Below, in pieces: positions 26,867-35,241 of a stretch of 64,000 nt of DNA. The notes under the pieces were generated by a model. That model had not been told where the DNA came from and did not search any database. It saw nothing but the letters and a program-made list of their open reading frames with translations. The stretch is from an uncultured Mucilaginibacter sp. GTDB lineage: Bacteria; Bacteroidota; Bacteroidia; Sphingobacteriales; Sphingobacteriaceae. The first letter of the stretch is position 1. Every line of letters begins with the position of its first letter. Made by a program: the position numbers and the translations under genes. Location of the stretch: contig CAJYJH010000033.1 in the NCBI GenBank assembly GCA_913775265.1, positions 62,001 through 126,000 of the forward strand, read 5' to 3'.

Positions 26867-27054
26867 CGCTGCAAAGGTAGTTTTTATTATCGAAACCTGC
26901 TTTTATAAATAAGGCATAGCGTAATTATTACACTTATAAAAATTACACCTTTTAGCATTGCCTTTTTGTTTCTGAGCCTGCTAAAATGATTTTTTACTGT
27001 AAAGATGATGTATATTTTGTATGTTGTGCATTCAAACAGCACCCCACTTATACT

Positions 27055-28074
27055 TTGGAAAAAAGAGTTTCAATTACCGATATAGCTAAGCAATTAGGCG
27101 TTTCAATAACTACCGTTTCATTTATTTTGAACGGCCGTGCAAAAGAAAAACGCATAAGCGACAAGGTGGTGAAAAGCGTGCTGGACTTGGTGGAGGAGGT
27201 AAACTACAAGCCTAATACCTTAGCCCGAAGCCTGCGTACCGGTAAAACAAATATCATAGGTTTGTTGGTAGAAGACATAGCCAACCCTTTTTTTGGCAGT
27301 ATAGCGCGGTTGATTGAAGGTAACGCTTACCGCAATGGCTACAAAATTATTTATTCCAGTACCGGAAACGAAGCTGCTAAAGCCCGTGAGTTGATGCAGA
27401 TGTTTCGTGACCGGCATGTGGACGGTTATATCATAGTACCGCCCGAAGGTGTGGAAAGCGAAATTAAAGCCATTATGGCCAGTGGTAAACCGGTGGTATT
27501 ACTTGACCGATACCTGCCCGAAGTTAATGTTGATAGCGTAACGATTGATAATAAAGAAAGTGCTTACCAGGCTACAGAGCACCTCATTTTGAATGGGTTT
27601 AAGCGGGTTGGTTTAATTACTCTCAACTCTGCCCAGCCACAAATGCAGGACCGGCTTTCGGGATATACCGAAGCTATTAAGCATTACGGCATGACCGAAA
27701 GTGTTGAGAAAATTACCTTTGAAGATAACGACGCTATTGTTGATCAGATTAAAAGCTTTTTGCAAGCCAACCCGGATTTGGATGCCGTATTGTTTTTGAC
27801 CAATTACTTGTGCCGCATGGGCCTTAAGGCGATGAAGGCAATGCAACTCAATATTCCCAAAGATTTAGCTGTAGTCGGATTTGATGATTACGACCTGTTT
27901 GAGTTGTATACCCCAACTATAACCACGGTTGCGCAACCTATTGACCAAATTGCCGAAAGTGCTATTAATTTGCTGCTCAATAAACTGGAACCAGAGAATA
28001 CCAACGATACATTTCAAAAACTGGTGTTACCGGCTTCTCTAATCGCCCGGCAGTCTTCTGTAAAACAGGCATAA
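27055..28074 (+). CDS. LacI-family transcriptional regulator
   Basis: A repressor- or activator-type regulator of about 339 residues. The helix-turn-helix at the N-terminus reads V-S-I-T-D-I-A-K-Q-L-G-V-S-I-T-T-V-S and is followed by the hinge K-P-N-T-L-A-R-S-L-R-T-G. The periplasmic-binding-protein-like effector domain (about 60-335) has D-R-Y-L-P and G-F-D-D-Y-D-L-F-E-L-Y-T-P. The normal family start would be the TTG at 27055 (L-E-K-R-V-S), giving typical length; an ATG at 26986 would add 23 unrelated residues. No sugar operon lies beside it; the neighbour is a convergent lipase gene 12 bases away, so its target is unclear. Confidence 0.88.
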   Translation: MEKRVSITDIAKQLGVSITTVSFILNGRAKEKRISDKVVKSVLDLVEEVNYKPNTLARSLRTGKTNIIGLLVEDIANPFFGSIARLIEGNAYRNGYKIIYSSTGNEAAKARELMQMFRDRHVDGYIIVPPEGVESEIKAIMASGKPVVLLDRYLPEVNVDSVTIDNKESAYQATEHLILNGFKRVGLITLNSAQPQMQDRLSGYTEAIKHYGMTESVEKITFEDNDAIVDQIKSFLQANPDLDAVLFLTNYLCRMGLKAMKAMQLNIPKDLAVVGFDDYDLFELYTPTITTVAQPIDQIAESAINLLLNKLEPENTNDTFQKLVLPASLIARQSSVKQA

Positions 28075-28086
28075 AGTTGTGTTTGC

Positions 28087-29172
28087 CTATTTATCGGCGT
28101 ATTCTTTTTCGGTTAAATAATAGTATGGCCAAAACAAATGGTGAACGAACACATTTTTCGGATCATCCGGGAACTTCTGGCGGTAAGCATCATCGGGCAT
28201 TAGAATCACAGGAACGCCACAACTGGTGTACTGGTTAGTGGGAGCGTATTCCGGTTCCTGAAACTGAGGCAGCGTTTTTTTGATGAATTTATACACCATG
28301 TGCCCTAAATATTTCTGATTGTTTTTTACAGCACGCAATGGTGGTTTACGCAGGCGATTGTATACATACTTTACATATAGCTTTACAAAGAAAGATTGCT
28401 TCTTTACTGCAGCCGATATATCACCAAAAGGATTTAACTCAGTAAAATCATCCAAAGTTTGGATAGTAAATGGCGTTTGCGGAACCCAGTCTGCAGCATT
28501 GGTGACGGCAATACCCCAACCGCCTCGGGTTAGATAGTTATAATCATATGCATAATATAAATTGCCGGGTTTGGGCGGTGCACTGCAATAGGTTTTGAAT
28601 GTAATATCAGTAGAGATGACCTTTTCGCGCTGCAGCCAGGCCAAATGTGATCTTAGCAAATAGGCTATAGCTGCGCCCTGACTGTGTCCTACAATATAAA
28701 TATTCTTGATGCCCTGCTTTTGATAGAGTTCCTGAATTTTAGGAATGACGGTTTTCGATAATTCGGCCATGCCCAGCAACCAACCAATGTGCACTGCCGC
28801 TTTGGGATGATCGGCCAAATGATATTTAAACAAGGTGCTATCATTGATATGAAGCTGACCAACGGCCGGAACCATGGCTGCATAAAAGTTTTCTAACCAG
28901 CTAACCTGATCTTTGGTAGTGCCCCTGATGCTGATAACTGCTGATTGATTTCCGGTCCATAACTCCCAACGGTTTAACAGCGGGCCAATCGGCGAACGGT
29001 ATACGCGTTTGTATTGCGTAGGGAGAGGAGTAAGATCACCTTTGAGCGTATCGGCTTGCCGGCGGGAAACTCTTAAAAGCTCCAGGTATTCCTGTACATC
29101 AAAGCCTGGTTTTAGTTGCGCCTGTGCGCTAAAGCTCGTTAATATAAGTAACAGAATACAGTATCTTTTCAT
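28087..29172 (-). CDS. Secreted lipase-family protein (class 3 type)
   Basis: A protein of about 361 residues with a signal peptide (M-K-R-Y-C-I-L-L-L-I-L-T) ending near A-Q-A-Q. The alpha/beta-hydrolase nucleophile elbow G-H-S-Q-G-A-A is at about residues 190-196, and V-I-S-I-R-G-T-T precedes it, as in class 3 lipases. Asp and His candidates follow (N-A-A-D-W-V-P and the C-terminal H-H-L-F-W). It probably hydrolyses lipid esters in the periplasm or outside the cell. The ATG at 29172 starts the signal peptide; an in-frame ATG at 29190 is possible. It is divergent from the TlpA-like gene. Confidence 0.83.
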   Translation of the reverse strand: MKRYCILLLILTSFSAQAQLKPGFDVQEYLELLRVSRRQADTLKGDLTPLPTQYKRVYRSPIGPLLNRWELWTGNQSAVISIRGTTKDQVSWLENFYAAMVPAVGQLHINDSTLFKYHLADHPKAAVHIGWLLGMAELSKTVIPKIQELYQKQGIKNIYIVGHSQGAAIAYLLRSHLAWLQREKVISTDITFKTYCSAPPKPGNLYYAYDYNYLTRGGWGIAVTNAADWVPQTPFTIQTLDDFTELNPFGDISAAVKKQSFFVKLYVKYVYNRLRKPPLRAVKNNQKYLGHMVYKFIKKTLPQFQEPEYAPTNQYTSCGVPVILMPDDAYRQKFPDDPKNVFVHHLFWPYYYLTEKEYADK

Positions 29173-29214
29173 GTTTTGTATCAACTTCATGTGCAACGCT
29201 TTTGTTTAATTTTG

Positions 29215-29229
29215 ATAGGATTATCCTAT
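29215..29229. promoter_or_regulatory. 15-bp palindrome between divergent lipase and TlpA-like genes
   Basis: ATAGGAT-T-ATCCTAT has perfect 7-bp arms around one base. It lies 42 bases upstream of the lipase ATG and 31 bases upstream of the redoxin ATG. It partly overlaps a possible -7 element TATATTTA (29227-29234) preceded by TTTG (29201-29204). It could be an operator acting on one or both genes. Confidence 0.4.
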
Positions 29230-29260
29230 ATTTATAGCTGATAAACCTTGTCATGATTCT

Positions 29261-29983
29261 ATGAAAAAAATCATTGCCTCAATAGTATTTATACTATTTC
29301 TGTCTTACAACCTGAGGGCACAAACGCAGCGTGTAGCAACAACGCAGCCAACTATTAACGAAAACACAGTTGTTAAAGATTCAACTGGTAGTGTAATGCC
29401 TTATGCAGTATGGCGCCCTTTGCTCATGACGGGTAGATACAGTTTACGTTCTAAGATTATATCTGGTCAAGCAGTGTCAGAATACACCCTGACAAGACTG
29501 AGCAATGCGCAATTTGAAGCTAACCGCTCGGCATTTAAACCTCACGAAAGTCCTTATTTTACTACCGGTGCGCCCTTTAAGCCTTTTAAAGAAAGGGACA
29601 TGAACGGTAAAAAGTTTGACATCAAAGCTTTGGCTGGGAAAGTAATTGTGCTAAACTTTTGGTTTATTAACTGTCCTCCGTGCCGTATGGAGATACCGGA
29701 ACTGAACAAAATAGTAGATAAATATAAAGATAATTCCGACGTGGTGTTTGTCGCGATGGCTTTGGATGATGCATCGGCATTACAGGATTTCCTGAAAACA
29801 ACGCCGTACCAATATAACATCATCGACAACGCACGTTACATTGCCGAAAAATACGGCATCAAAACATATCCTACCAATGTGGTTGTTGATAAAGCCGGTA
29901 ATGTAAAATTTCATAGCAGCGGCTATGGTCCCAGTACGCCTTACTGGCTGGAAAAAGAAATTGCAGGCGAGTTAAAACCATAA
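29261..29983 (+). CDS. TlpA/ResA-like thiol-disulfide redoxin, secreted
   Basis: A 240-residue periplasmic thioredoxin-fold protein. The signal peptide M-K-K-I-I-A-S-I-V-F-I-L-F-L ends near R-A-Q. Residues about 25-100 form an uncharacterised N-terminal region. A TlpA-type domain follows (about 105-240) with the active site N-F-W-F-I-N-C-P-P-C-R, Cys138 and Cys141. The cis-Pro loop Y-G-I-K-T-Y-P-T-N-V-V-V-D is intact. It probably reduces or exchanges disulfides in exported proteins, for example in cytochrome maturation; its partner is unknown. The CPPC motif differs from the CxxC variants of most TlpA proteins. Confidence 0.9.
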   Translation: MKKIIASIVFILFLSYNLRAQTQRVATTQPTINENTVVKDSTGSVMPYAVWRPLLMTGRYSLRSKIISGQAVSEYTLTRLSNAQFEANRSAFKPHESPYFTTGAPFKPFKERDMNGKKFDIKALAGKVIVLNFWFINCPPCRMEIPELNKIVDKYKDNSDVVFVAMALDDASALQDFLKTTPYQYNIIDNARYIAEKYGIKTYPTNVVVDKAGNVKFHSSGYGPSTPYWLEKEIAGELKP

Positions 29984-29985
29984 AA

Positions 29986-30012
29986 AAAGCAGCCTCTCAC
30001 TAAGGCTGCTTT
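29986..30012. terminator. Bidirectional terminator
   Basis: AAAGCAGCC (29986-29994) pairs with GGCTGCTTT (30004-30012), flanked by an A run on one side and T-rich sequence on the other. It lies between the convergent redoxin and IscA-type genes. Confidence 0.75.
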
Positions 30013-30032
30013 GTATTTTGTTTAGCTTGTTT

Positions 30033-30386
30033 TTACACCGAAAACGAAGTGCCGCAACCGCAGGTGCTTTGTGCATTAGGGTTGTTAAAAACAAACCCAC
30101 GGGCATTTAAGCCATCCTGAAAATCAACCTGCATACCGGCAAGGTACATGCCATGTGCTTTGTGCATGTACACCTTAATACCATCAATCAGGTATTCTTT
30201 ATCACCTTCTTTAATCTGGTCAAAACCTAAAACGTAATTCATGCCGGCACAACCACCGCCTTCAACGCCAACGCGTAAGCCAAAATCTTCGCTTAGCTCT
30301 TGCTGGTCTTTTAACTTCTTAAGTTCTTTAACGGCGCCTTCAGTAAAGGTTACCGGTGCCAGTGTGGTTTCAACAGCAGTACTCAT
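30033..30386 (-). CDS. HesB/IscA-type iron-sulfur cluster assembly protein
   Basis: A 117-residue A-type carrier (IscA/ErpA/SufA family). The three ligand cysteines are present: Cys46 in G-G-G-C-A-G and Cys109 and Cys111 in the C-terminal C-G-C-G. The F-x-D-G-L-N-A-x-G-F-x-F-x-N-P-N-A motif (residues about 89-105) is standard. It delivers Fe-S clusters or iron to apo-proteins in the cytosol. No suf or isc operon is adjacent. Which paralogue it is cannot be told from the sequence alone, so no symbol is given. Confidence 0.93.
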   Translation of the reverse strand: MSTAVETTLAPVTFTEGAVKELKKLKDQQELSEDFGLRVGVEGGGCAGMNYVLGFDQIKEGDKEYLIDGIKVYMHKAHGMYLAGMQVDFQDGLNARGFVFNNPNAQSTCGCGTSFSV

Positions 30387-30479
30387 GTTATTTTAAATTA
30401 TCTACACAAATATAAGTTAAAATGCAGATTTTTGTCGCCCCGAACATATTTATGACTTCGGTTTAACACTGTAAGACCT

Positions 30480-31010
30480 ATGGTAATCTACAATATTTTG
30501 CTGGATATTCTGAAGCTGACCGTTGCGGGTGTAGGAGTAGTATGGGTAGCTTTTTATTTAATAAAGCCCTATCTGGATAAGAATGAACGCCTCCAAGTGC
30601 TTGAGCTTAAAAAATCTGCCGACAATCAAACATTGCCACTACGCTTGCAAGCTTATGAGCGTGTTACTTTATTAGTGGAGCGTATCAACCCTGCTAATTT
30701 GTTAGTGCGTATCAGCAGTGCAGGACTGTCTGCCACTGAACTTCATTACCTGGCCTTGCAAGAACTCAGCAATGAGTACCAGCATAACATTACACAGCAG
30801 GTGTATGTAAGCAGCAGGGCATGGGCCGTAGTAAGAAGATTAAAAGATGATACCGCTAATTTGTTAAACGCTACTTTAAAAGGCCTGCCCGAGAATGCCA
30901 GCGCCTTGGACTTTAGCCGGGCATTGCTTACACATTTGAGCCAGGTGGATAGTAATCCGTATGAGGTAGCTGCCGGCATGATTCATAAAGACCTGGAAGA
31001 GTTATTTTAA
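30480..31010 (+). CDS. Conserved membrane-anchored protein, unknown function
   Basis: A 176-residue protein with one N-terminal membrane helix (about residues 5-28: L-K-L-T-V-A-G-V-G-V-V-W-V-A-F-Y). A mostly helical cytoplasmic part follows, with R-L-Q-A-Y-E-R-V-T-L-L-V-E-R-I-N-P and Y-L-A-L-Q-E-L-S-N-E-Y-Q-H-N. I have seen this layout as a conserved Bacteroidota hypothetical protein; I cannot name a function. It stands alone upstream of dnaA, separated by 479 bases. Confidence 0.75.
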   Translation: MVIYNILLDILKLTVAGVGVVWVAFYLIKPYLDKNERLQVLELKKSADNQTLPLRLQAYERVTLLVERINPANLLVRISSAGLSATELHYLALQELSNEYQHNITQQVYVSSRAWAVVRRLKDDTANLLNATLKGLPENASALDFSRALLTHLSQVDSNPYEVAAGMIHKDLEELF

Positions 31011-31489
31011 GCAGATTGGGCCTGTTTGCCAAGGTGTTTAAATTGTATACACTACACTGTATACAATGAAATACCACTCTTGAATTTTATGATTAACTAT
31101 AAGTTTATAGTCTTTATTTTAAAAATATTATTGCCCGCATTGCCAATCGATTAGCTCACAGTAACGGATTAAATTTGATTTGTGGCGTAAGTATTGTTGC
31201 TTACTTAACGCTGTGTGAAGATGTGAGATGCTTATCTGGTAGTCATCACTATACAAATTAGATATATTTCATTGTATTTATTTGGCTGTCAGGTAATTGC
31301 GGTTTTATTAATTGTTTGTTTAAGCGACTTTCTGGTTTGGTTTTGGCTGCCATAGCACAAAAAAATCAGCTTCGCAAATTTTAAATTTTATTTTTTAATC
31401 CGCTTTTTTTTCGAATATTCGATGTTCCGTAAAGGTCTCAACTGAAATTGAGGTTGGGTTTGGAAATCAGTATTTTATCTTTAACATTT
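31011..31489. other. Region upstream of dnaA with two palindromes
   Basis: No gene is visible. ATTGTATAC-N8-GTATACAAT (31042-31067) has perfect 9-bp arms and could be an operator or an RNA hairpin just after the upstream gene. TCGAATATTCGA (31411-31422) is a perfect 12-bp palindrome 68 bases before the dnaA ATG. The last 110 bases are very AT-rich. I found no cluster of DnaA boxes (TTATNCACA), so this is not convincing as oriC. Confidence 0.5.
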
Positions 31490-32917
31490 ATGGAAATAAC
31501 GAGTACTAACGTTTGGAATAGTTGCCTTCAGATCATTAAAGATAACATTCCGGCCCAAAGTTTTAAGACGTGGTTCGACCCTATTAAGGCTTTGCGTTTG
31601 GAGGGAAGCGTGCTGACCATACAGGTACCAAGTTTATTTTTTTACGAGTGGCTCGAAGAACATTACGTGGGCCTGCTTCGTAAAACCATTAAAAAGCAGC
31701 TGGGAGAGGAAGGCCGGCTCGAGTATAATATAGTGGTAGAGCAATCATCATCCAGTAAGCCCTTTACCACCAACATGCCATCTAATGGCAATGGTGCAGA
31801 GGCTAAAAATCAATCTATGCCGGTTCCGATTTCTTTAAATAAAGATATCAAGAATCCGTTTGTGATACCCGGTCTTAAAAAATTGCATGTTGACCCGCAG
31901 CTAAATCAAAACTATACTTTCGAAAATTTTGTTGAAGGCGATTGTAACCGTTTGGCTCGTTCGGCCGGTTATGCAGTAGCAGCCAAACCAGGTGGTACAT
32001 CATTTAACCCGCTAATGATTTATGGTGGGGTAGGTTTAGGCAAAACACACTTAGCGCAGGCCATCGGTAACGAAATTAAGCGTACCCTGCCCGATAAACT
32101 GGTGCTTTACGTATCGTGTGAGAAATTTACGCAACAGTTTGTTGATGCGTTGAAGCATAACAACATCAACGACTTTGTAAACTTTTACCAAGCCATTGAT
32201 GTGCTGATTATGGACGACGTGCACAACTTTGCCGGTAAAGAAAAAACCCAGGATTTCTTTTTCCATATCTTTAATCACTTGCACCAATCGGGCAAGCAGC
32301 TAATTATCACCTCAGATAAAGCACCTAAGGATTTAGCCGGTTTGGAAGAACGTTTACTATCACGTTTTAAATGGGGCTTATCGGCCGATTTACAAACGCC
32401 TGATCTGGAAACCCGCATGGCTATCCTCAAAAACAAAACTTATCAGGATGGTATTGAACTACCTGATGATGTGATTGAGTACGTAGCGCATAATATAGAC
32501 AACAACGTGCGTGAGCTGGAAGGTGCTATGGTATCGTTACTGGCACAATCAACCCTGATGCGCCGCGAGATTGATTTGAACCTGGCTAAGTCTATGCTCA
32601 AAAACTTTGTTAAAAACTCGGTGAAGGAAATTTCGATTGAGTATATACAAAGCTTGGTTTGTGAGTATTTTGAAGTGCCGGTAGATATGGTAAAATCACA
32701 AACCCGCAAGCGCGAAATTGTACAGGCCCGCCAGATATCGATGTATTTGGCTAAGGCGCATACCAAAAGCTCATTAAAATCAATCGGTAATTTTTTTGGC
32801 GGTCGCGACCACTCTACCGTAATTTATGCCTGCCAAACCGTTGAAGATTTGATTGATACTGATAAAAAGTTTAAAAGCTATGTAGCCGATATTCAGAAAA
32901 AACTGAAGATGGCTTAA
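31490..32917 (+). CDS. dnaA: Chromosomal replication initiator protein DnaA
   Basis: A 475-residue replication initiator. It has domain I (N-V-W-N-S-C-L-Q-I-I-K-D-N-I-P, residues 5-80), a short linker domain II, and the AAA+ domain III with Walker A G-G-V-G-L-G-K-T-H and Walker B V-L-I-M-D-D-V-H. Domain IV carries the DnaA signature including G-G-R-D-H-S-T-V-I-Y-A near the C-terminus. It binds DnaA boxes and melts the origin. The ATG at 31490 gives the family N-terminus; an upstream in-frame TTG is not needed. Its neighbours are not dnaN or recF; dnaA is often separate from dnaN in this phylum. Confidence 0.98.
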   Translation: MEITSTNVWNSCLQIIKDNIPAQSFKTWFDPIKALRLEGSVLTIQVPSLFFYEWLEEHYVGLLRKTIKKQLGEEGRLEYNIVVEQSSSSKPFTTNMPSNGNGAEAKNQSMPVPISLNKDIKNPFVIPGLKKLHVDPQLNQNYTFENFVEGDCNRLARSAGYAVAAKPGGTSFNPLMIYGGVGLGKTHLAQAIGNEIKRTLPDKLVLYVSCEKFTQQFVDALKHNNINDFVNFYQAIDVLIMDDVHNFAGKEKTQDFFFHIFNHLHQSGKQLIITSDKAPKDLAGLEERLLSRFKWGLSADLQTPDLETRMAILKNKTYQDGIELPDDVIEYVAHNIDNNVRELEGAMVSLLAQSTLMRREIDLNLAKSMLKNFVKNSVKEISIEYIQSLVCEYFEVPVDMVKSQTRKREIVQARQISMYLAKAHTKSSLKSIGNFFGGRDHSTVIYACQTVEDLIDTDKKFKSYVADIQKKLKMA

Positions 32918-32952
32918 TTGCATTGCGCAAATACTAACCAATAATAATTTTG

Positions 32953-32979
32953 AAGCCCTGTGAGTTTATTACAGGGCTT
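32953..32979. terminator. Terminator after dnaA
   Basis: AAGCCCTGT (32953-32961) and ACAGGGCTT (32971-32979) form a 9-bp stem followed by TATTTAT. It lies between convergent dnaA and recQ and can serve both. Confidence 0.7.
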
Positions 32980-32982
32980 TAT

Positions 32983-35130
32983 TTATAAATCACGTTTTAA
33001 CCAGCTAACTACGGCTTTAATTTCGGCATAGGTATAACCATCACCCAAAACTTCTTTAAGCGGGGCAAGCCGGTCGGTGCCGTAGTTTTCGGCGGCGTTT
33101 TGTATAGGCTGCATTTTATGTGGAGCTACCATTTCAGCTACATCCATTTCGCCGGTTTGTATAAAACTGCATAAATGGCTCTCGATAGTAGTGGGCGATA
33201 AGCTGCGTTGCGCTGCAATTTCGGCAATAGATTTACCCGAGCGGTACAAGTCAAAACTTTCGCGCTGAGTGTTACCCGCACTGGTTGAACGAGGTGCTTT
33301 ACTGCGCGGAGCCGGTTTAGCGCGCTTACTGCTTATCTGCGATGATAAGCCATGTTGTTGGCTATAGCTAGTAATAACATTTAAAAAAGCCTCGCCATAG
33401 CGCTTGAGTTTTACCTCGCCGAAGCCGGAAATACTGCCCAACTCGATTAAAGTTTGTGGCAGATAAGTGGCCATTTCGAGCAGCGTTGCATCCGACAAAA
33501 TGATGTATGCCGGTACATTCTCGTTCATGGCTAAATTAAAGCGTATGGTCTTCAGATCCTGTAACAATCCACCCTCGTAAGCCGGTGTTTGTATTTCGGC
33601 TGCCATGGCCGTTTCTTCGGCCAAGATAAACTCTACCTTTTGTTGTCCTTTTAAAATGGCATCGCTTGTATTGGTCAGTTTAAGTACCGGGTACTGGTCG
33701 TCGGTAACTTGTAAGTAACCTTGGTTGGTAAGTTGGGAAAAGTAACGTTGCCAATCGGCTTTACTTACATCAGTACCAATGCCATAGGTTTTAAGCTGCT
33801 TATGTTCTTCACGTATTTTTTCACTTTTAGATCCCCGTAAAAAGTCGATCACGTAAGTAGTACCAAAGCGTTGGTTTAGCCGGGTCACTGCCGATAACGC
33901 TTTTTGCGCAAGTACTGTGCCGTCAAACTTTTTAAATTCCGTTAAACAAACATCGCACGAGCCGCAATGATCAGGGAAAGGCTCATTAAAGTAATGCATT
34001 AAATACTGGCGTCGGCAGGTTTGCAACTGGCAGTATTTAACCATGTCGTCCAGCTTTTTAAGCATAATGCGGCTTTGCTCTTCGTTGCCATCTACTTTGG
34101 CAAAGCGTTGCAGTTTAAACGCATCCCCGGCCGAAAAGAAAAGTAATGCTTCTGAGGGTAAGCCGTCGCGCCCGGCCCGGCCGGTTTCCTGGTAGTAGCC
34201 CTCAATGTTTTTAGGTAAATCATAATGCACCACATAACGTACGTTCGACTTATTGATGCCCATGCCAAAGGCAATAGTTGCTACCATGAGTTTAACTTCA
34301 TCGCGCAGAAATTTTTCCTGGTTACGGGCTTTGGTATCATTATCCAACCCGGCATGATAAGCTTCGGCGGTAAAGCCTTGCTTTCGTAAGTCTGCTGCTA
34401 AATCTTCGGTCGAGGCACGCGACAGACAATAAATAATGCCTGAATCATCTTTATGGGTAGATAAAAAGTCGAGCAATTGCTGATAGCTGTTCTTTTTAGG
34501 TGCAACAGTATAACTGATATTTGGCCGGTTGAAAGACGAGATAAAAACAGCAGGGTTTTTCAATGCCAGTTTATCCTGTATGTCTTGCCGGGTAAGCTTA
34601 TCGGCCGTAGCGGTAAGCGCAATAACAGGGATGGCCGGAAACTCTGTTTTAAAATGAGAGAGCATCAAATACTCAGGGCGGAAGTCATGTCCCCAGTGCG
34701 AAATGCAGTGCGCTTCGTCGATAGCGATTAAGCTTACCGGCAACGATTTTAAAAAGGTAATTAACCGGCTCTCTGAACTAAACAAGCGCTCCGGTGCCAG
34801 GTAAAGCAGTTTTATTTTTCCGGCTTTAAGGCCGTTAATGATATCCTGTTGTTCTTCGCTGTTTTGGCTGGAGTTTAAATAAGCCGCAGGTATGCCGTTA
34901 ATATTTAGGCTATCTACCTGATCTTTCATCAACGCAATCAATGGCGAGATCACAATAGTTAAACCCAGCAATAAAACAGCGGGCAACTGATAACACAGCG
35001 ATTTGCCACCACCGGTAGGCATCAGCACTAAGGCATCGCCGCCGTTAAGCAGTTGCTTTATAATGGCTTCCTGTTCGTGTCGGAATGCGGTATAGCCGAA
35101 GTATTTATGTAGGGCTTGTATAGGAGTCAT
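32983..35130 (-). CDS. recQ: ATP-dependent DNA helicase RecQ
   Basis: A 715-residue 3'-5' helicase for recombination and fork repair. The DEAD-like core has Walker A P-T-G-G-G-K-S-L-C-Y-Q, the D-E-A-H box, and helicase motif VI with G-R-A-G-R-D-G. A RecQ zinc-binding region (C-R-R-Q-Y-L-M-H-Y-F and H-C-G-S-C-D-V-C), a winged-helix RQC region, an HRDC domain (about 525-600) and a C-terminal helical HTH-like segment follow. The extra C-terminal part (about residues 600-715) is common in Bacteroidota RecQ. It is divergent from the M14 peptidase gene. Confidence 0.96.
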   Translation of the reverse strand: MTPIQALHKYFGYTAFRHEQEAIIKQLLNGGDALVLMPTGGGKSLCYQLPAVLLLGLTIVISPLIALMKDQVDSLNINGIPAAYLNSSQNSEEQQDIINGLKAGKIKLLYLAPERLFSSESRLITFLKSLPVSLIAIDEAHCISHWGHDFRPEYLMLSHFKTEFPAIPVIALTATADKLTRQDIQDKLALKNPAVFISSFNRPNISYTVAPKKNSYQQLLDFLSTHKDDSGIIYCLSRASTEDLAADLRKQGFTAEAYHAGLDNDTKARNQEKFLRDEVKLMVATIAFGMGINKSNVRYVVHYDLPKNIEGYYQETGRAGRDGLPSEALLFFSAGDAFKLQRFAKVDGNEEQSRIMLKKLDDMVKYCQLQTCRRQYLMHYFNEPFPDHCGSCDVCLTEFKKFDGTVLAQKALSAVTRLNQRFGTTYVIDFLRGSKSEKIREEHKQLKTYGIGTDVSKADWQRYFSQLTNQGYLQVTDDQYPVLKLTNTSDAILKGQQKVEFILAEETAMAAEIQTPAYEGGLLQDLKTIRFNLAMNENVPAYIILSDATLLEMATYLPQTLIELGSISGFGEVKLKRYGEAFLNVITSYSQQHGLSSQISSKRAKPAPRSKAPRSTSAGNTQRESFDLYRSGKSIAEIAAQRSLSPTTIESHLCSFIQTGEMDVAEMVAPHKMQPIQNAAENYGTDRLAPLKEVLGDGYTYAEIKAVVSWLKRDL

Positions 35131-35241
35131 GTACTGAAAAGGGTATTAAATATAACTAAAATAAAGGTAAGAACCAATATTTGAGCTTGAATACTCATGC
35201 AAATATTGAATTGTTTATTAGATTTATTGCATACAATCATC

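Noticed and set aside
31011..31489. Possible chromosomal origin upstream of dnaA
   Set aside because: No repeated TTATNCACA boxes were found; recorded only as a regulatory region with palindromes.
32953..32979. Hairpin after dnaA as a small RNA gene
   Set aside because: It is a simple short stem between convergent genes and fits a terminator; nothing suggests an independent transcript.
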